A stretch of DNA of 64,000 bases, taken from Ectothiorhodospira mobilis (lineage in GTDB: Bacteria > Pseudomonadota > Gammaproteobacteria > Ectothiorhodospirales > Ectothiorhodospiraceae). Positions 10,080-17,001 of this stretch are shown in pieces. Location of the stretch: contig NZ_NRSK01000004.1 of the NCBI RefSeq assembly GCF_016584115.1, positions 1-64,000 of the forward strand, written 5' to 3'. Below the pieces are notes generated by a model. The model did not search any database. It had not been told where the DNA came from and saw only the letters and a list, made by a program, of their open reading frames with translations. The translations under genes were made by a program, and so were the position numbers. The first letter of the stretch is position 1. Every line of letters begins with the position of its first letter.

Positions 10080-11999
10080 TCAGTAGCGGAAGCGTCCCAC
10101 CACGCCCTGCAGGTCCCGGGTCAGGCGCGCCAGCTCCTCGCCGCTGCCGGCCGTCTGCTTGGCCCCCTCGGCGGTCTCTTCGGAGATGTCGTTGATGTGC
10201 ACCAGGTTGCGGTTGATCTCGTCCGCCACCGTGCTCTGTTCCTCCGCCGCCGAGGCGATCTGCGCGTTCATGTCGGAGATGCGGCTCACCGCGTCGGTGA
10301 TGCTGGAGAGGGCCTGCTCGGCGCTGCCCGCCTGCTCCACGGTGCCCGAGGCCCGGTTGCGCCCCTGTTCCATGACCTGTACGGATTCCCTGGCCGCCTG
10401 CTGCAGTTGTTCGATCATCCCCTGGATCTCCTGGGTGGAATCCTGGGTGCGGCTGGCCAGGGTGCGCACCTCGTCCGCCACCACGGCGAAGCCCCGCCCC
10501 GCCTCCCCGGCCCGGGCCGCCTCGATGGCGGCATTCAGGGCCAGCAGATTGGTCTGCTCGGCGATGCCCCGGATCACGTCCAGGACGGCGCCGATGCCCT
10601 CGGAATCCTTGCCCAGGCGGTTGATGCTCTCCGCGGCCCGGTTCACATCCTCGGCCAGCTGGCGGATGGACTGCATGCTCTCCTTCACCACCCGCGAGCC
10701 CTCGCCGGCACTGTTGTCCGCCTCCCGGGCCGCCTCGGCGGCGTACTCGGCGTTGCGGGCCACGTCCTGCACCGTGGAGGTCATCTCGTTCATGGCCGTG
10801 ACCACCTGTTCGATCTCCACCCGCTGGCGCTGCATGCCCTCGTTGGTGCGCGTGGTGACCGTGGACATCTGGTCCGAGGCGGCGGCCAGGTGTTCGGTGG
10901 AGCCCCCCACCTGCCGCACCGTCTCCTGCACCCGTTCGGCAAAACGGTTGAAGGCGGCCGCCAGTTCGGCGATCTCGTCCCGCCCGCCGGTCTCCAGGCG
11001 GCGGGTGAGATCCCCCTCCCCTTCGGCGATGTCCCGCATGGCCGCCACCGCCCGCTGCATGGGGCGGGTGATGGTGCGCCCCATGAACCAGGCGGTGACC
11101 AGTCCGGCCAGCAGGGCCAAAAGCCCCACCCCCAGGACGGTATTGCGGGCCATGGCCGCCGCCTGCACGTAGTAGCTGCGGTCCAGGGAGACCGCCAGCA
11201 CCCCGACGGGCTCGCCGGAGTAGTCCTGCACCGGCGCGGCGTAGACGGCCACCGGATCCCCACCCAGGCGGGCGGTGGTGAAGGCCTCACCCGTATCCAG
11301 GGCCCCCCGCAGGGCATCTTCGGGCATCAGATCCGCGGATCGCCAGGTGCTGGCAAAGGGCTCCAGGCGGCCGTCCCGCAGGGTATGCAGGGCGATGTGC
11401 ATCCCGGCCCCGGACCACTCATCGCGAATCTGCTGCAAGAAGGGTTCCCCGAAGGACATGCCCAGTTCCAGGGAGCCCACCTGCTCCCCGGCATGGCGCA
11501 CCGGCACCACGCCGCGGATGCCCAGGCCCGCCACGCCGCTCTCCAGCCCGCGCACCGGCCGGCCCGTGCGGTTCACCTCCACCACCGTGTGACGGAAACC
11601 GGAGAGGTCATCGCCGAATTTCCCGGGCCGGTGCAGGCGCAGGAAGGAGGTGGCGGGGGCGGTGTGGAACTGAAACTGGCGCACCGCGTACGCTTCCCTG
11701 AGGTAGTCGTACATGGGCATCAGCAGCAGCTGCAGGCCTTGCCGATCCCGCTGTGCAAAGCGCCGGGTGATGCTGTCCAGCTGGGCCAGGGCCCCGGCGA
11801 CGGCCGCCCCCACCTTGGCCTCGGCGTCGATGCGGCCGACGATCTCGTCGTGCAGGGCCCGCAGCTCCCGTTGCTCCGCCTCCTGGATGATGCCGTTCAC
11901 CTGGCTCACCACCAGGGGCAGCAGGACCGCCAGCATCACCACGAGGGTCAGGGCCACCCCCAGGATCAACCGCTGACCGATGCGAAGACGTTGCAGCAT
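10080..11999 (-). CDS. Methyl-accepting chemotaxis protein with cache-type sensor
   Basis: A 639-aa inner-membrane chemoreceptor. It has a transmembrane helix at about 8-30, a long periplasmic cache-like sensor (about 35-282), a second transmembrane helix (about 283-305), HAMP (about 306-360) and a cytoplasmic signalling domain. The domain's hairpin tip [19 protein letters not shown] is highly conserved and contacts CheA/CheW. There is no C-terminal NWETF-like tether; the protein ends in RFRY. ATG 11999 was chosen over 12053 because GGGAG sits 9 nt upstream and the hydrophobic signal anchor follows at once. A FliA-like promoter candidate lies about 90 bp upstream. Confidence 0.92.
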   Translation of the reverse strand: MLQRLRIGQRLILGVALTLVVMLAVLLPLVVSQVNGIIQEAEQRELRALHDEIVGRIDAEAKVGAAVAGALAQLDSITRRFAQRDRQGLQLLLMPMYDYLREAYAVRQFQFHTAPATSFLRLHRPGKFGDDLSGFRHTVVEVNRTGRPVRGLESGVAGLGIRGVVPVRHAGEQVGSLELGMSFGEPFLQQIRDEWSGAGMHIALHTLRDGRLEPFASTWRSADLMPEDALRGALDTGEAFTTARLGGDPVAVYAAPVQDYSGEPVGVLAVSLDRSYYVQAAAMARNTVLGVGLLALLAGLVTAWFMGRTITRPMQRAVAAMRDIAEGEGDLTRRLETGGRDEIAELAAAFNRFAERVQETVRQVGGSTEHLAAASDQMSTVTTRTNEGMQRQRVEIEQVVTAMNEMTSTVQDVARNAEYAAEAAREADNSAGEGSRVVKESMQSIRQLAEDVNRAAESINRLGKDSEGIGAVLDVIRGIAEQTNLLALNAAIEAARAGEAGRGFAVVADEVRTLASRTQDSTQEIQGMIEQLQQAARESVQVMEQGRNRASGTVEQAGSAEQALSSITDAVSRISDMNAQIASAAEEQSTVADEINRNLVHINDISEETAEGAKQTAGSGEELARLTRDLQGVVGRFRY

Positions 12000-12086
12000 G
12001 ACGAGCACTCCCTGTTGCCTGTGGGCGCGGAGTCCGGGCACGAACGCATTCACGCACGGACGAATCCGCCGGCCGGTTCATCCATT

Positions 12087-12113
12087 ATGGCGGCCGGGTT
12101 CGGGAAAAGTTGA
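12087..12113 (-). promoter_or_regulatory. Candidate sigma-28 (FliA) promoter of the chemoreceptor gene
   Basis: On the - strand TCAACTTT is followed after 11 nt by GCCGCCAT. The FliA consensus is TAAAGTTT-N11-GCCGATAA, giving about 6/8 and 5/8 matches with exact spacing. It lies about 90 bp upstream of the chemoreceptor start, a gene class often under FliA control. It is a weak match found by eye. Confidence 0.3.
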
Positions 12114-12164
12114 GTCCGCGCAATGGGTCCGGCCCATGACCGGTAGCAGGGCCGGATGACACGG

Positions 12165-12193
12165 CCCCCGAGGCACGGGATGCTTCCCGGGGG
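12165..12193 (-). terminator. Possible hairpin just after prfC
   Basis: CCCCCG and CGGGGG form a 6-bp stem starting 2 nt past the prfC stop codon. Inner bases could pair in alternative ways. No T-run follows, so it is at best a weak intrinsic terminator or an RNA 3'-end stabiliser. Confidence 0.25.
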
Positions 12194-12194
12194 A

Positions 12195-13796
12195 TCAATT
12201 CCCGCCGATGCCGTGCTCCCGGGTGGCGCTGAACTCGATCTCCGGCCACTTCTCCTGGGCCATCTGCAGGTTCACCCGCGTGGGGGCGATGTATACCAGG
12301 TCCCCGCCGTGGTCGATGGCCAGGTTGCTGGCGGCCTTGTCCCTGAACTGTTCCAGCTTGCGTTCATCCTCCGAGGTCACCCAGCGGGCCGTCTGCACGT
12401 TCACGTTCTCGAAGCTGGCGTCCACGTTGTATTCCGTCTTGAGGCGATGGGCCACCACGTCGAACTGCAGCACCCCCACGGCCCCGAGGATCAGATCATT
12501 GTTGTTCAGCGGCTTGAACAACTGGGTGGCCCCCTCCTCACAGAGCTGCTGCAGCCCCTTCTGCAACTGCTTCATCTTCAGCGGGTCCCGCAGCTGGGCG
12601 CGGCGGAAGAGTTCGGGGGCGAAGTTGGGGATGCCGGTGAAGGCCAGCTTCTCCCCCTGGGTGAAGGTGTCGCCGATGCGGATGGTACCGTGGTTGTGGA
12701 TGCCGATGATGTCCCCGGGGAAGGCCTCCTCGGCGTGCTCCCGGTCCGAGGCCAGGAAGGTGAGGGCATCGGAGATGCGCACGTCCTTGCCGATGCGCAC
12801 GTGGTGCAGCTTCGAGCCCTTTTTGAAGCTGCCGGAGCAGATGCGCATGAAGGCGATGCGGTCCCGGTGCTGCGGGTCCATGTTGGCCTGGATCTTGAAG
12901 ACGAACCCGGAGAAGGTTTCCTCCTCCGGCGACACCTCGCGGGTCTCCGTGGCCCGGGGCCGCGGCGGCGGGGCGTATTCCACGAAGTCGTCCAGCAGTT
13001 CCTGCAGGCCGAAGTTGTTGATGGCCGAACCGAAGAAGACCGGGGTCAGACGGCCCTCCAGATAGGCCTGCAGGTCGAACCCGTGGGACGCCCCCATCAC
13101 CAGCTCCAGTTCCTCCCGCAGCTCCCGGGCCTGGTCCCCCAGCACCTCGTCCAGGCGCGGGTTGTCCAGCCCCTGGATCACCTCCCCCTGCTGCATCCTG
13201 CCGCCGTGGGTGGGGGAGAACAGGTGCACCGCGTCACGGCGGATGTGGTAGACCCCCTTGAAGCGCTTGCCCATGCCGATGGGCCAGGTCACGGGGGCGC
13301 AGGGGATCTGCAGCACCTCCTCCACCTCGTCCATGAGCTCGATGGGCTCGCGGCCCTCCCGGTCCAGCTTGTTGATGAAGGTCATGATGGGGGTGTCCCG
13401 CAGGCGGCACACCTCCATGAGCTTGATGGTGCGCTCCTCCACGCCCTTGGCCACGTCGATCACCATCAGGGCCGAGTCCACGGCGGTGAGGGTGCGGTAG
13501 GTATCCTCGGAGAAGTCCTGGTGCCCGGGGGTGTCCAGCAGGTTGACGATGCGGTCCTTGTAGGGGAACTGCATCACCGATGAGGTGACGGAGATGCCGC
13601 GCTGCTTCTCCAGCTCCATCCAGTCGGAGGTGGCGTGGCGGTCGGACTTGCGCCCCTTGACGGTCCCCGCCAGCTGGATGGCGCCGCCGTAGAGCAGGAG
13701 CTTCTCGGTGACGGTGGTCTTGCCCGCGTCCGGGTGGGAGATGATGGCAAAAGTGCGTCGAATCGCGGTTTCTAGGGCTTGGTTGGTGTCCTGCAT
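12195..13796 (-). CDS. prfC: Peptide chain release factor 3 (RF3)
   Basis: A 533-aa translational GTPase that recycles RF1/RF2 from the ribosome after termination. The N-terminus carries the P-loop [19 protein letters not shown], then [19 protein letters not shown] (switch region), [12 protein letters not shown] and NKLDREGR (the NKxD specificity motif). Length and order match the PrfC family, with G domain, beta-barrel domain and RF3-specific C-terminal domain. The N-terminus is intact although the prophage starts just upstream, so the gene should remain functional. Confidence 0.97.
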   Translation of the reverse strand: MQDTNQALETAIRRTFAIISHPDAGKTTVTEKLLLYGGAIQLAGTVKGRKSDRHATSDWMELEKQRGISVTSSVMQFPYKDRIVNLLDTPGHQDFSEDTYRTLTAVDSALMVIDVAKGVEERTIKLMEVCRLRDTPIMTFINKLDREGREPIELMDEVEEVLQIPCAPVTWPIGMGKRFKGVYHIRRDAVHLFSPTHGGRMQQGEVIQGLDNPRLDEVLGDQARELREELELVMGASHGFDLQAYLEGRLTPVFFGSAINNFGLQELLDDFVEYAPPPRPRATETREVSPEEETFSGFVFKIQANMDPQHRDRIAFMRICSGSFKKGSKLHHVRIGKDVRISDALTFLASDREHAEEAFPGDIIGIHNHGTIRIGDTFTQGEKLAFTGIPNFAPELFRRAQLRDPLKMKQLQKGLQQLCEEGATQLFKPLNNNDLILGAVGVLQFDVVAHRLKTEYNVDASFENVNVQTARWVTSEDERKLEQFRDKAASNLAIDHGGDLVYIAPTRVNLQMAQEKWPEIEFSATREHGIGGN

Positions 13797-13925
13797 AAGA
13801 GTGAGAGCCTAATGTGTACTCAAATATGTACTTAAATGGAAAGATGCCCTTGCCGCGACCTTCGCGCCAACAAGCGCTAAACTTAGCATTATCGCATCCT
13901 GTTGCAATTGGCGCACCTTTGCGCT

Positions 13926-14603
13926 TCACCGAGCCAGGGCCCTCGCAGGGGCAAGTGTGGCGCCGGACGAATGCCGCCACTTCACGGCCGCCTCCCTTTC
14001 TGCAAGCATGCCATCAAGGATGGCTGACGCGGCGGCCACCACGGCCTGGCTGTCATGGAAGATGGCCAGGTCGAAGCCCTGGCGGGAATAGGCAACGCCT
14101 GGCAAGCGGCGCTCGAGCTCTGCCTCCATGTCGGCTATGACCGTGGCAGCAAAGAGGCTCGAGGCGGGAGCGGAGCACGGCAGTGGCGCCGTCCTTGCCG
14201 CGTTGTCGGCATGGGCCTCGGCAACGCTCCCTACCAGATCCGCCGTTCGTCGGCAGCCGGTATGCCGGAGCGTAGCGTCTGCGACAGACAGTGGCGTTGC
14301 CGACGCGCAAAGGCCGTCAGGACAGATACTGCCGCGCGCGGAAGCCTGACACCTCTCATCGCCGCCATGACGCCGGAACAGCGTCGCATCAGACGCCGCC
14401 AGGACGCCGACCAGGTGCGACTCAATGGCTTCGCTGACAGGCACGGGATGGTCACCGTGCCGATACTCACCCCAGATCAGGGCGCTTTGTATCTCGGCGG
14501 CCACTACCTCCATGTGAGTGGGCCGAGGGAGGTGGCACGACAGCGCAGCCATTATTCGCTCATGGTCGCACAGCGTCGCGTAAATCTGGGGGCAGGTGAT
14601 CAT
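13926..14603 (-). CDS. Hypothetical protein at the left end of the prophage
   Basis: A 225-aa protein of unknown function. ATG 14603 is chosen because GGGAGG lies about 10 nt upstream. The reading frame stays open to 14699, but that extension would overlap the terminator. Several cysteines occur in the middle, and the C-terminal third looks helical (for example ADMEAELERRLPGVAY). It stands alone after the terminator of the DGR operon and before prfC, so it may be the last phage gene, a cargo gene or a host gene at the junction. No family was recognised. Confidence 0.5.
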   Translation of the reverse strand: MITCPQIYATLCDHERIMAALSCHLPRPTHMEVVAAEIQSALIWGEYRHGDHPVPVSEAIESHLVGVLAASDATLFRRHGGDERCQASARGSICPDGLCASATPLSVADATLRHTGCRRTADLVGSVAEAHADNAARTAPLPCSAPASSLFAATVIADMEAELERRLPGVAYSRQGFDLAIFHDSQAVVAAASAILDGMLAEREAAVKWRHSSGATLAPARALAR

Positions 14604-14636
14604 CACTTTGGGCCTCCCTGGCAAAGGCGTGTCAAC

Positions 14637-14660
14637 AAAAAAGGGCCCATGCGGGCCCTT
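14637..14660 (-). terminator. Rho-independent terminator after the DGR operon
   Basis: On the - strand AAGGGCCC-GCAT-GGGCCCTT forms a perfect 8-bp stem with a 4-nt loop, continuing into a run of T. It lies 20 bp after the last gene of the DGR operon and probably ends the late transcript. Confidence 0.85.
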
Positions 14661-14679
14661 GGTAAAGACTGAGGGCGGC

Positions 14680-15267
14680 CTACGGCAGCAACTCCTCAAC
14701 GGCCGGCTTGTAGGTCTCGGCCAGCAGATCGTTGATCCTGGTGTATCGCGCCATCAGGCGCGTCATCATACTGGTGGGATCCTCGAGGTCGGAGCGCATC
14801 ACCACCTCCCCGGAGTCAATGGCGGCTAGCACGGTCTGGACGCGCTGCGTGTATGCGTCGCGAACAGACGCCTCCATCGCCTGCCCGGTCAGCACCTCGT
14901 TGCTGACCCGGAGGCTCAGGGCCAGGGAGAACTCACACAGGCGCATGCAGTCGGCCACCAGGTCGTGAACATCGCCGACCTCGAGCTCGATCCGCTTCCG
15001 AACCACGTCCTTGGCGATGGCGACAGGCCGTGCGCGCTTCAGCTGCTCGACAAGATCAGGGGCGGGGGCTGCCACTTCCTGCCAGCTGATCTCTGCCGGT
15101 TGGTCGGGCATCACTGCCCCATCGGGGACGCTGACATAGCGCCATCCATCAATCTCGCTGAGCAGCGTGGCTCGCGGCGCATCCTCGTCAGTCGTGTTGC
15201 GGAAGTCGATAACCGCCCCGTTGGGGCCGGTCTCGACGTGGCGCTGGTACTTGAACAGCTTAGGCAT
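14680..15267 (-). CDS. Phage protein downstream of the DGR reverse transcriptase
   Basis: A 195-aa protein of unknown function. A strong GAGAGGTG Shine-Dalgarno precedes ATG 15267, and the start overlaps the reverse transcriptase stop by 8 bp, so the two are probably co-translated. The N-terminus (MPKLFKYQRHVETGPNGAV) and following beta-like segment lead into a helical C-terminal half. Being the last gene after the adhesin and DGR, it could be a tail-fibre assembly or chaperone-like protein. That role is inferred from position only. Confidence 0.7.
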   Translation of the reverse strand: MPKLFKYQRHVETGPNGAVIDFRNTTDEDAPRATLLSEIDGWRYVSVPDGAVMPDQPAEISWQEVAAPAPDLVEQLKRARPVAIAKDVVRKRIELEVGDVHDLVADCMRLCEFSLALSLRVSNEVLTGQAMEASVRDAYTQRVQTVLAAIDSGEVVMRSDLEDPTSMMTRLMARYTRINDLLAETYKPAVEELLP

Positions 15268-16285
15268 GCTTCACCTCTCGATACAGGGGTAGGCGTGGAA
15301 TGAGGTCGGGGCGCTCGTTGGCGATCCGTCGGCATAGGTGGGCGAATGTGGCCGTTCTCAGCGCATTGCCCATGATGCTGGTCAGGCTGGCCACGTCGCC
15401 GCGTTTCAGGCTCTTGGAGAAGCGATACAGGCTGTGCTTGCGCACGTAGCGCGTGCGGCGCCAGGTGCGAAAGCCGACGAAGTTGACGCCGCGCGACGCG
15501 GGCGCCACCGTCCAGCGGGAGAGCTCTAGCCCCAGGGTGTCGCGGAGGAATTGCTCGATCATGCGACGACACTGGCACGCTCTCTCCCGGCTGAGGCCGA
15601 AAAGGATGAAGTCATCGACGTAGCGCACATATCGCTTGATCTTGAGCACTCGCTTCACGTAATGGTCCAGTGGGTTGAGGTAGATCAGGGCGAGCAGCTG
15701 TGACAGCAGGTTGCCGATGGGCACGCCGAAACGGCTGTCGCTCTCTGCGAACATCATGATCAATGCGACAAGCCGTCGATCCTTGATTTTCCGCTCCAGG
15801 AGGCGCTGGAGGATGCCTCGCCTTATCCGGTAGTAGAAGCGCCGAATGTCCAGCTGCAGCGTGTAGCTGCCGTCCGGGCATTGCCTCAGGAAGCGCTGCG
15901 CCTGGTCGTTCGCACGATGCGTGCCCTTACCTACCCGGCAGCCATACGAGTCGTGGATGAAGGTCTTGTCGAACAGCGGGTAGATGACGGCGTAGATGGC
16001 GTGCTGAACCACGACATCCCGAAAGGCCGGGGCGGCAATCTCCCGCGGCTTGGGCTCGGTCACCATGAAACGCCGATAGGGCTGTGGCTGGTAGCTGGGG
16101 TCGCTGTCGCTCGGGTCGTAGGCGTCCAGCTCCGCCTTGAGCTGAACGATGTTTGCCCCCAGCTCTCTCTCGAACTCCATCACCGAATACTTCTCGCGCT
16201 TTCCCGCTCGGGCGCGATAATAGGCTTCAAAAAGTGCCTCCATGGTGAAGCACTCTTCATATAAATTGGCATGACGTTTGGGCAT
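15260..16285 (-). CDS. DGR reverse transcriptase
   Basis: A 341-aa group II intron-like reverse transcriptase that copies the template repeat RNA into error-prone cDNA, mutating adenines, for replacement of the variable repeat. Palm motifs are visible: FRDVVVQHAIYAVIYPLFD, LQLDIRRFYYRI (first Asp), GVPIGNLLSQLLALIYLNPL (the DGR-type IGNxxSQ motif, about residue 190) and RYVRYVDDFILFG (catalytic YVDD, about residue 221). The family usually shows YADD and IGNLTSQ, so this is a slightly divergent but apparently intact member. The maturase and endonuclease domains of intron RTs are absent, as expected. ATG 16285 was chosen because GGAA lies 9 nt upstream. The frame is open further upstream through the template repeat to an ATG at 16519. 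Confidence 0.95.
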   Translation of the reverse strand: MPKRHANLYEECFTMEALFEAYYRARAGKREKYSVMEFERELGANIVQLKAELDAYDPSDSDPSYQPQPYRRFMVTEPKPREIAAPAFRDVVVQHAIYAVIYPLFDKTFIHDSYGCRVGKGTHRANDQAQRFLRQCPDGSYTLQLDIRRFYYRIRRGILQRLLERKIKDRRLVALIMMFAESDSRFGVPIGNLLSQLLALIYLNPLDHYVKRVLKIKRYVRYVDDFILFGLSRERACQCRRMIEQFLRDTLGLELSRWTVAPASRGVNFVGFRTWRRTRYVRKHSLYRFSKSLKRGDVASLTSIMGNALRTATFAHLCRRIANERPDLIPRLPLYREVKHA

Positions 16286-16398
16286 GTGGACTTTCCATTT
16301 CGTACTAGAACACCTTGGCCCGCATATTTCGCCAAGATGGCAGGATGACAAGCTCCCTATGTCTCCAGTATTTCCTTCACGGAATGTCAGGATGAAAA

Positions 16399-16519
16399 CA
16401 TAGTCCGCCGCGCGGAACCCGTTGTTGTTGTTCGAGTTCGACCGGTTGTTGTTCCAGTTGCGATTGAACACGCCGGCACCGGAAGCGTTGCCCCAATTGC
16501 CGGCGCAGATCACGAACAT
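16399..16519 (-). repeat. DGR template repeat (TR)
   Basis: A 121-bp segment between the avd-like gene and the reverse transcriptase. It aligns without gaps to the 3' end of the adhesin gene at +611 bp. It has 28 adenines on the coding strand, mostly as AAC or AAT codons; read in the adhesin frame it gives 12 Asn codons. It matches VR at 106 of 121 positions, and all 15 mismatches are at template adenines. The stretch 16405-16421 (no adenine on the coding strand) is identical in both copies and is the likely initiation-of-mutagenic-homology core. This segment is read as RNA by the reverse transcriptase. Confidence 0.97.
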
Positions 16520-16541
16520 CTGTGCACTTCAAGCCGTCACC

Positions 16542-16964
16542 CTATTCGCCTGCCGCCAGGCTTTTCTCCCTGGCGCTGCGTATTCGTCCGCCGATCATGG
16601 CGCCCAGCTCATTGATAAGAACTGAGACGGCCGCGTAGCGGCGCTCGGATTCGCTTCGAGCGCTTCGCTCTCCCTGAATCCGCTTGTTGTCCTTGTATTC
16701 GTAATAGCCGAGCTCAAAGGCCAGATTAACCAGCATTCTCAGTTGCTCATGCCGGATATCCAGCCTTTTCAGCGTCGTCTTGTTGTGGTGCTTTTTCTGG
16801 TGCTCTACCAGTAGCTGGTACACATCATATGCGGCACTCCTTATCTCCTGGCACAGGGCATACTTTTCATGCCTAGGGAAATGATTTAAGTGAATATTGA
16901 GGAGCTTTATCAACTCCCGGCACTTGTGAAATATCTGGGCTGCTGGGTGCGATGAACTGGCCAT
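16542..16964 (-). CDS. avd: DGR accessory variability determinant (Avd-like)
   Basis: A 140-aa, almost wholly helical protein rich in Lys, Arg and His, matching the size and four-helix-bundle character of Avd proteins (128 aa in BPP-1). Avd forms a basic pentamer that binds the reverse transcriptase and template RNA and is needed for mutagenic retrohoming. Typical segments are YALCQEIRSAAYDVYQLLVE and LVNLAFELGYYEYKDNKRI. It sits between VR and TR in the canonical order. No clear Shine-Dalgarno precedes ATG 16964, and the region just upstream is the DGR hairpin, which could affect its translation. Confidence 0.88.
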   Translation of the reverse strand: MASSSHPAAQIFHKCRELIKLLNIHLNHFPRHEKYALCQEIRSAAYDVYQLLVEHQKKHHNKTTLKRLDIRHEQLRMLVNLAFELGYYEYKDNKRIQGERSARSESERRYAAVSVLINELGAMIGGRIRSAREKSLAAGE

Positions 16965-16974
16965 AATCAGGAAG

Positions 16975-16996
16975 GGGCGGCGCTACCGCGCCGCCC
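16975..16996. repeat. DGR hairpin/cruciform downstream of VR
   Basis: The perfect 9-bp inverted repeat GGGCGGCGC / GCGCCGCCC has a 4-nt loop and starts 13 nt past the 3' end of VR. In the Bordetella DGR a similar GC-rich hairpin with a 4-nt loop just after VR is required for efficient retrohoming. No T-run follows, so it is not a standard terminator. No matching hairpin was seen after TR. Confidence 0.85.
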
Positions 16997-17001
16997 ACAG
17001 G

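Noticed and set aside
13830-13890. A sigma-70 promoter upstream of prfC based on GATAAT
   Set aside because: A -10-like GATAAT exists on the - strand, but no acceptable -35 lies at 16-18 bp spacing.
14055-14672. A 205-aa + strand frame at the left end of the prophage
   Set aside because: It runs across the terminator and opposes the more protein-like - strand gene at 13926-14603.
16286-16519. Taking 16519 as the reverse transcriptase start
   Set aside because: The extra N-terminus is the template repeat and spacer. The ATG at 16285 gives a normal-length RT. The possibility of a fusion is kept as a finding.
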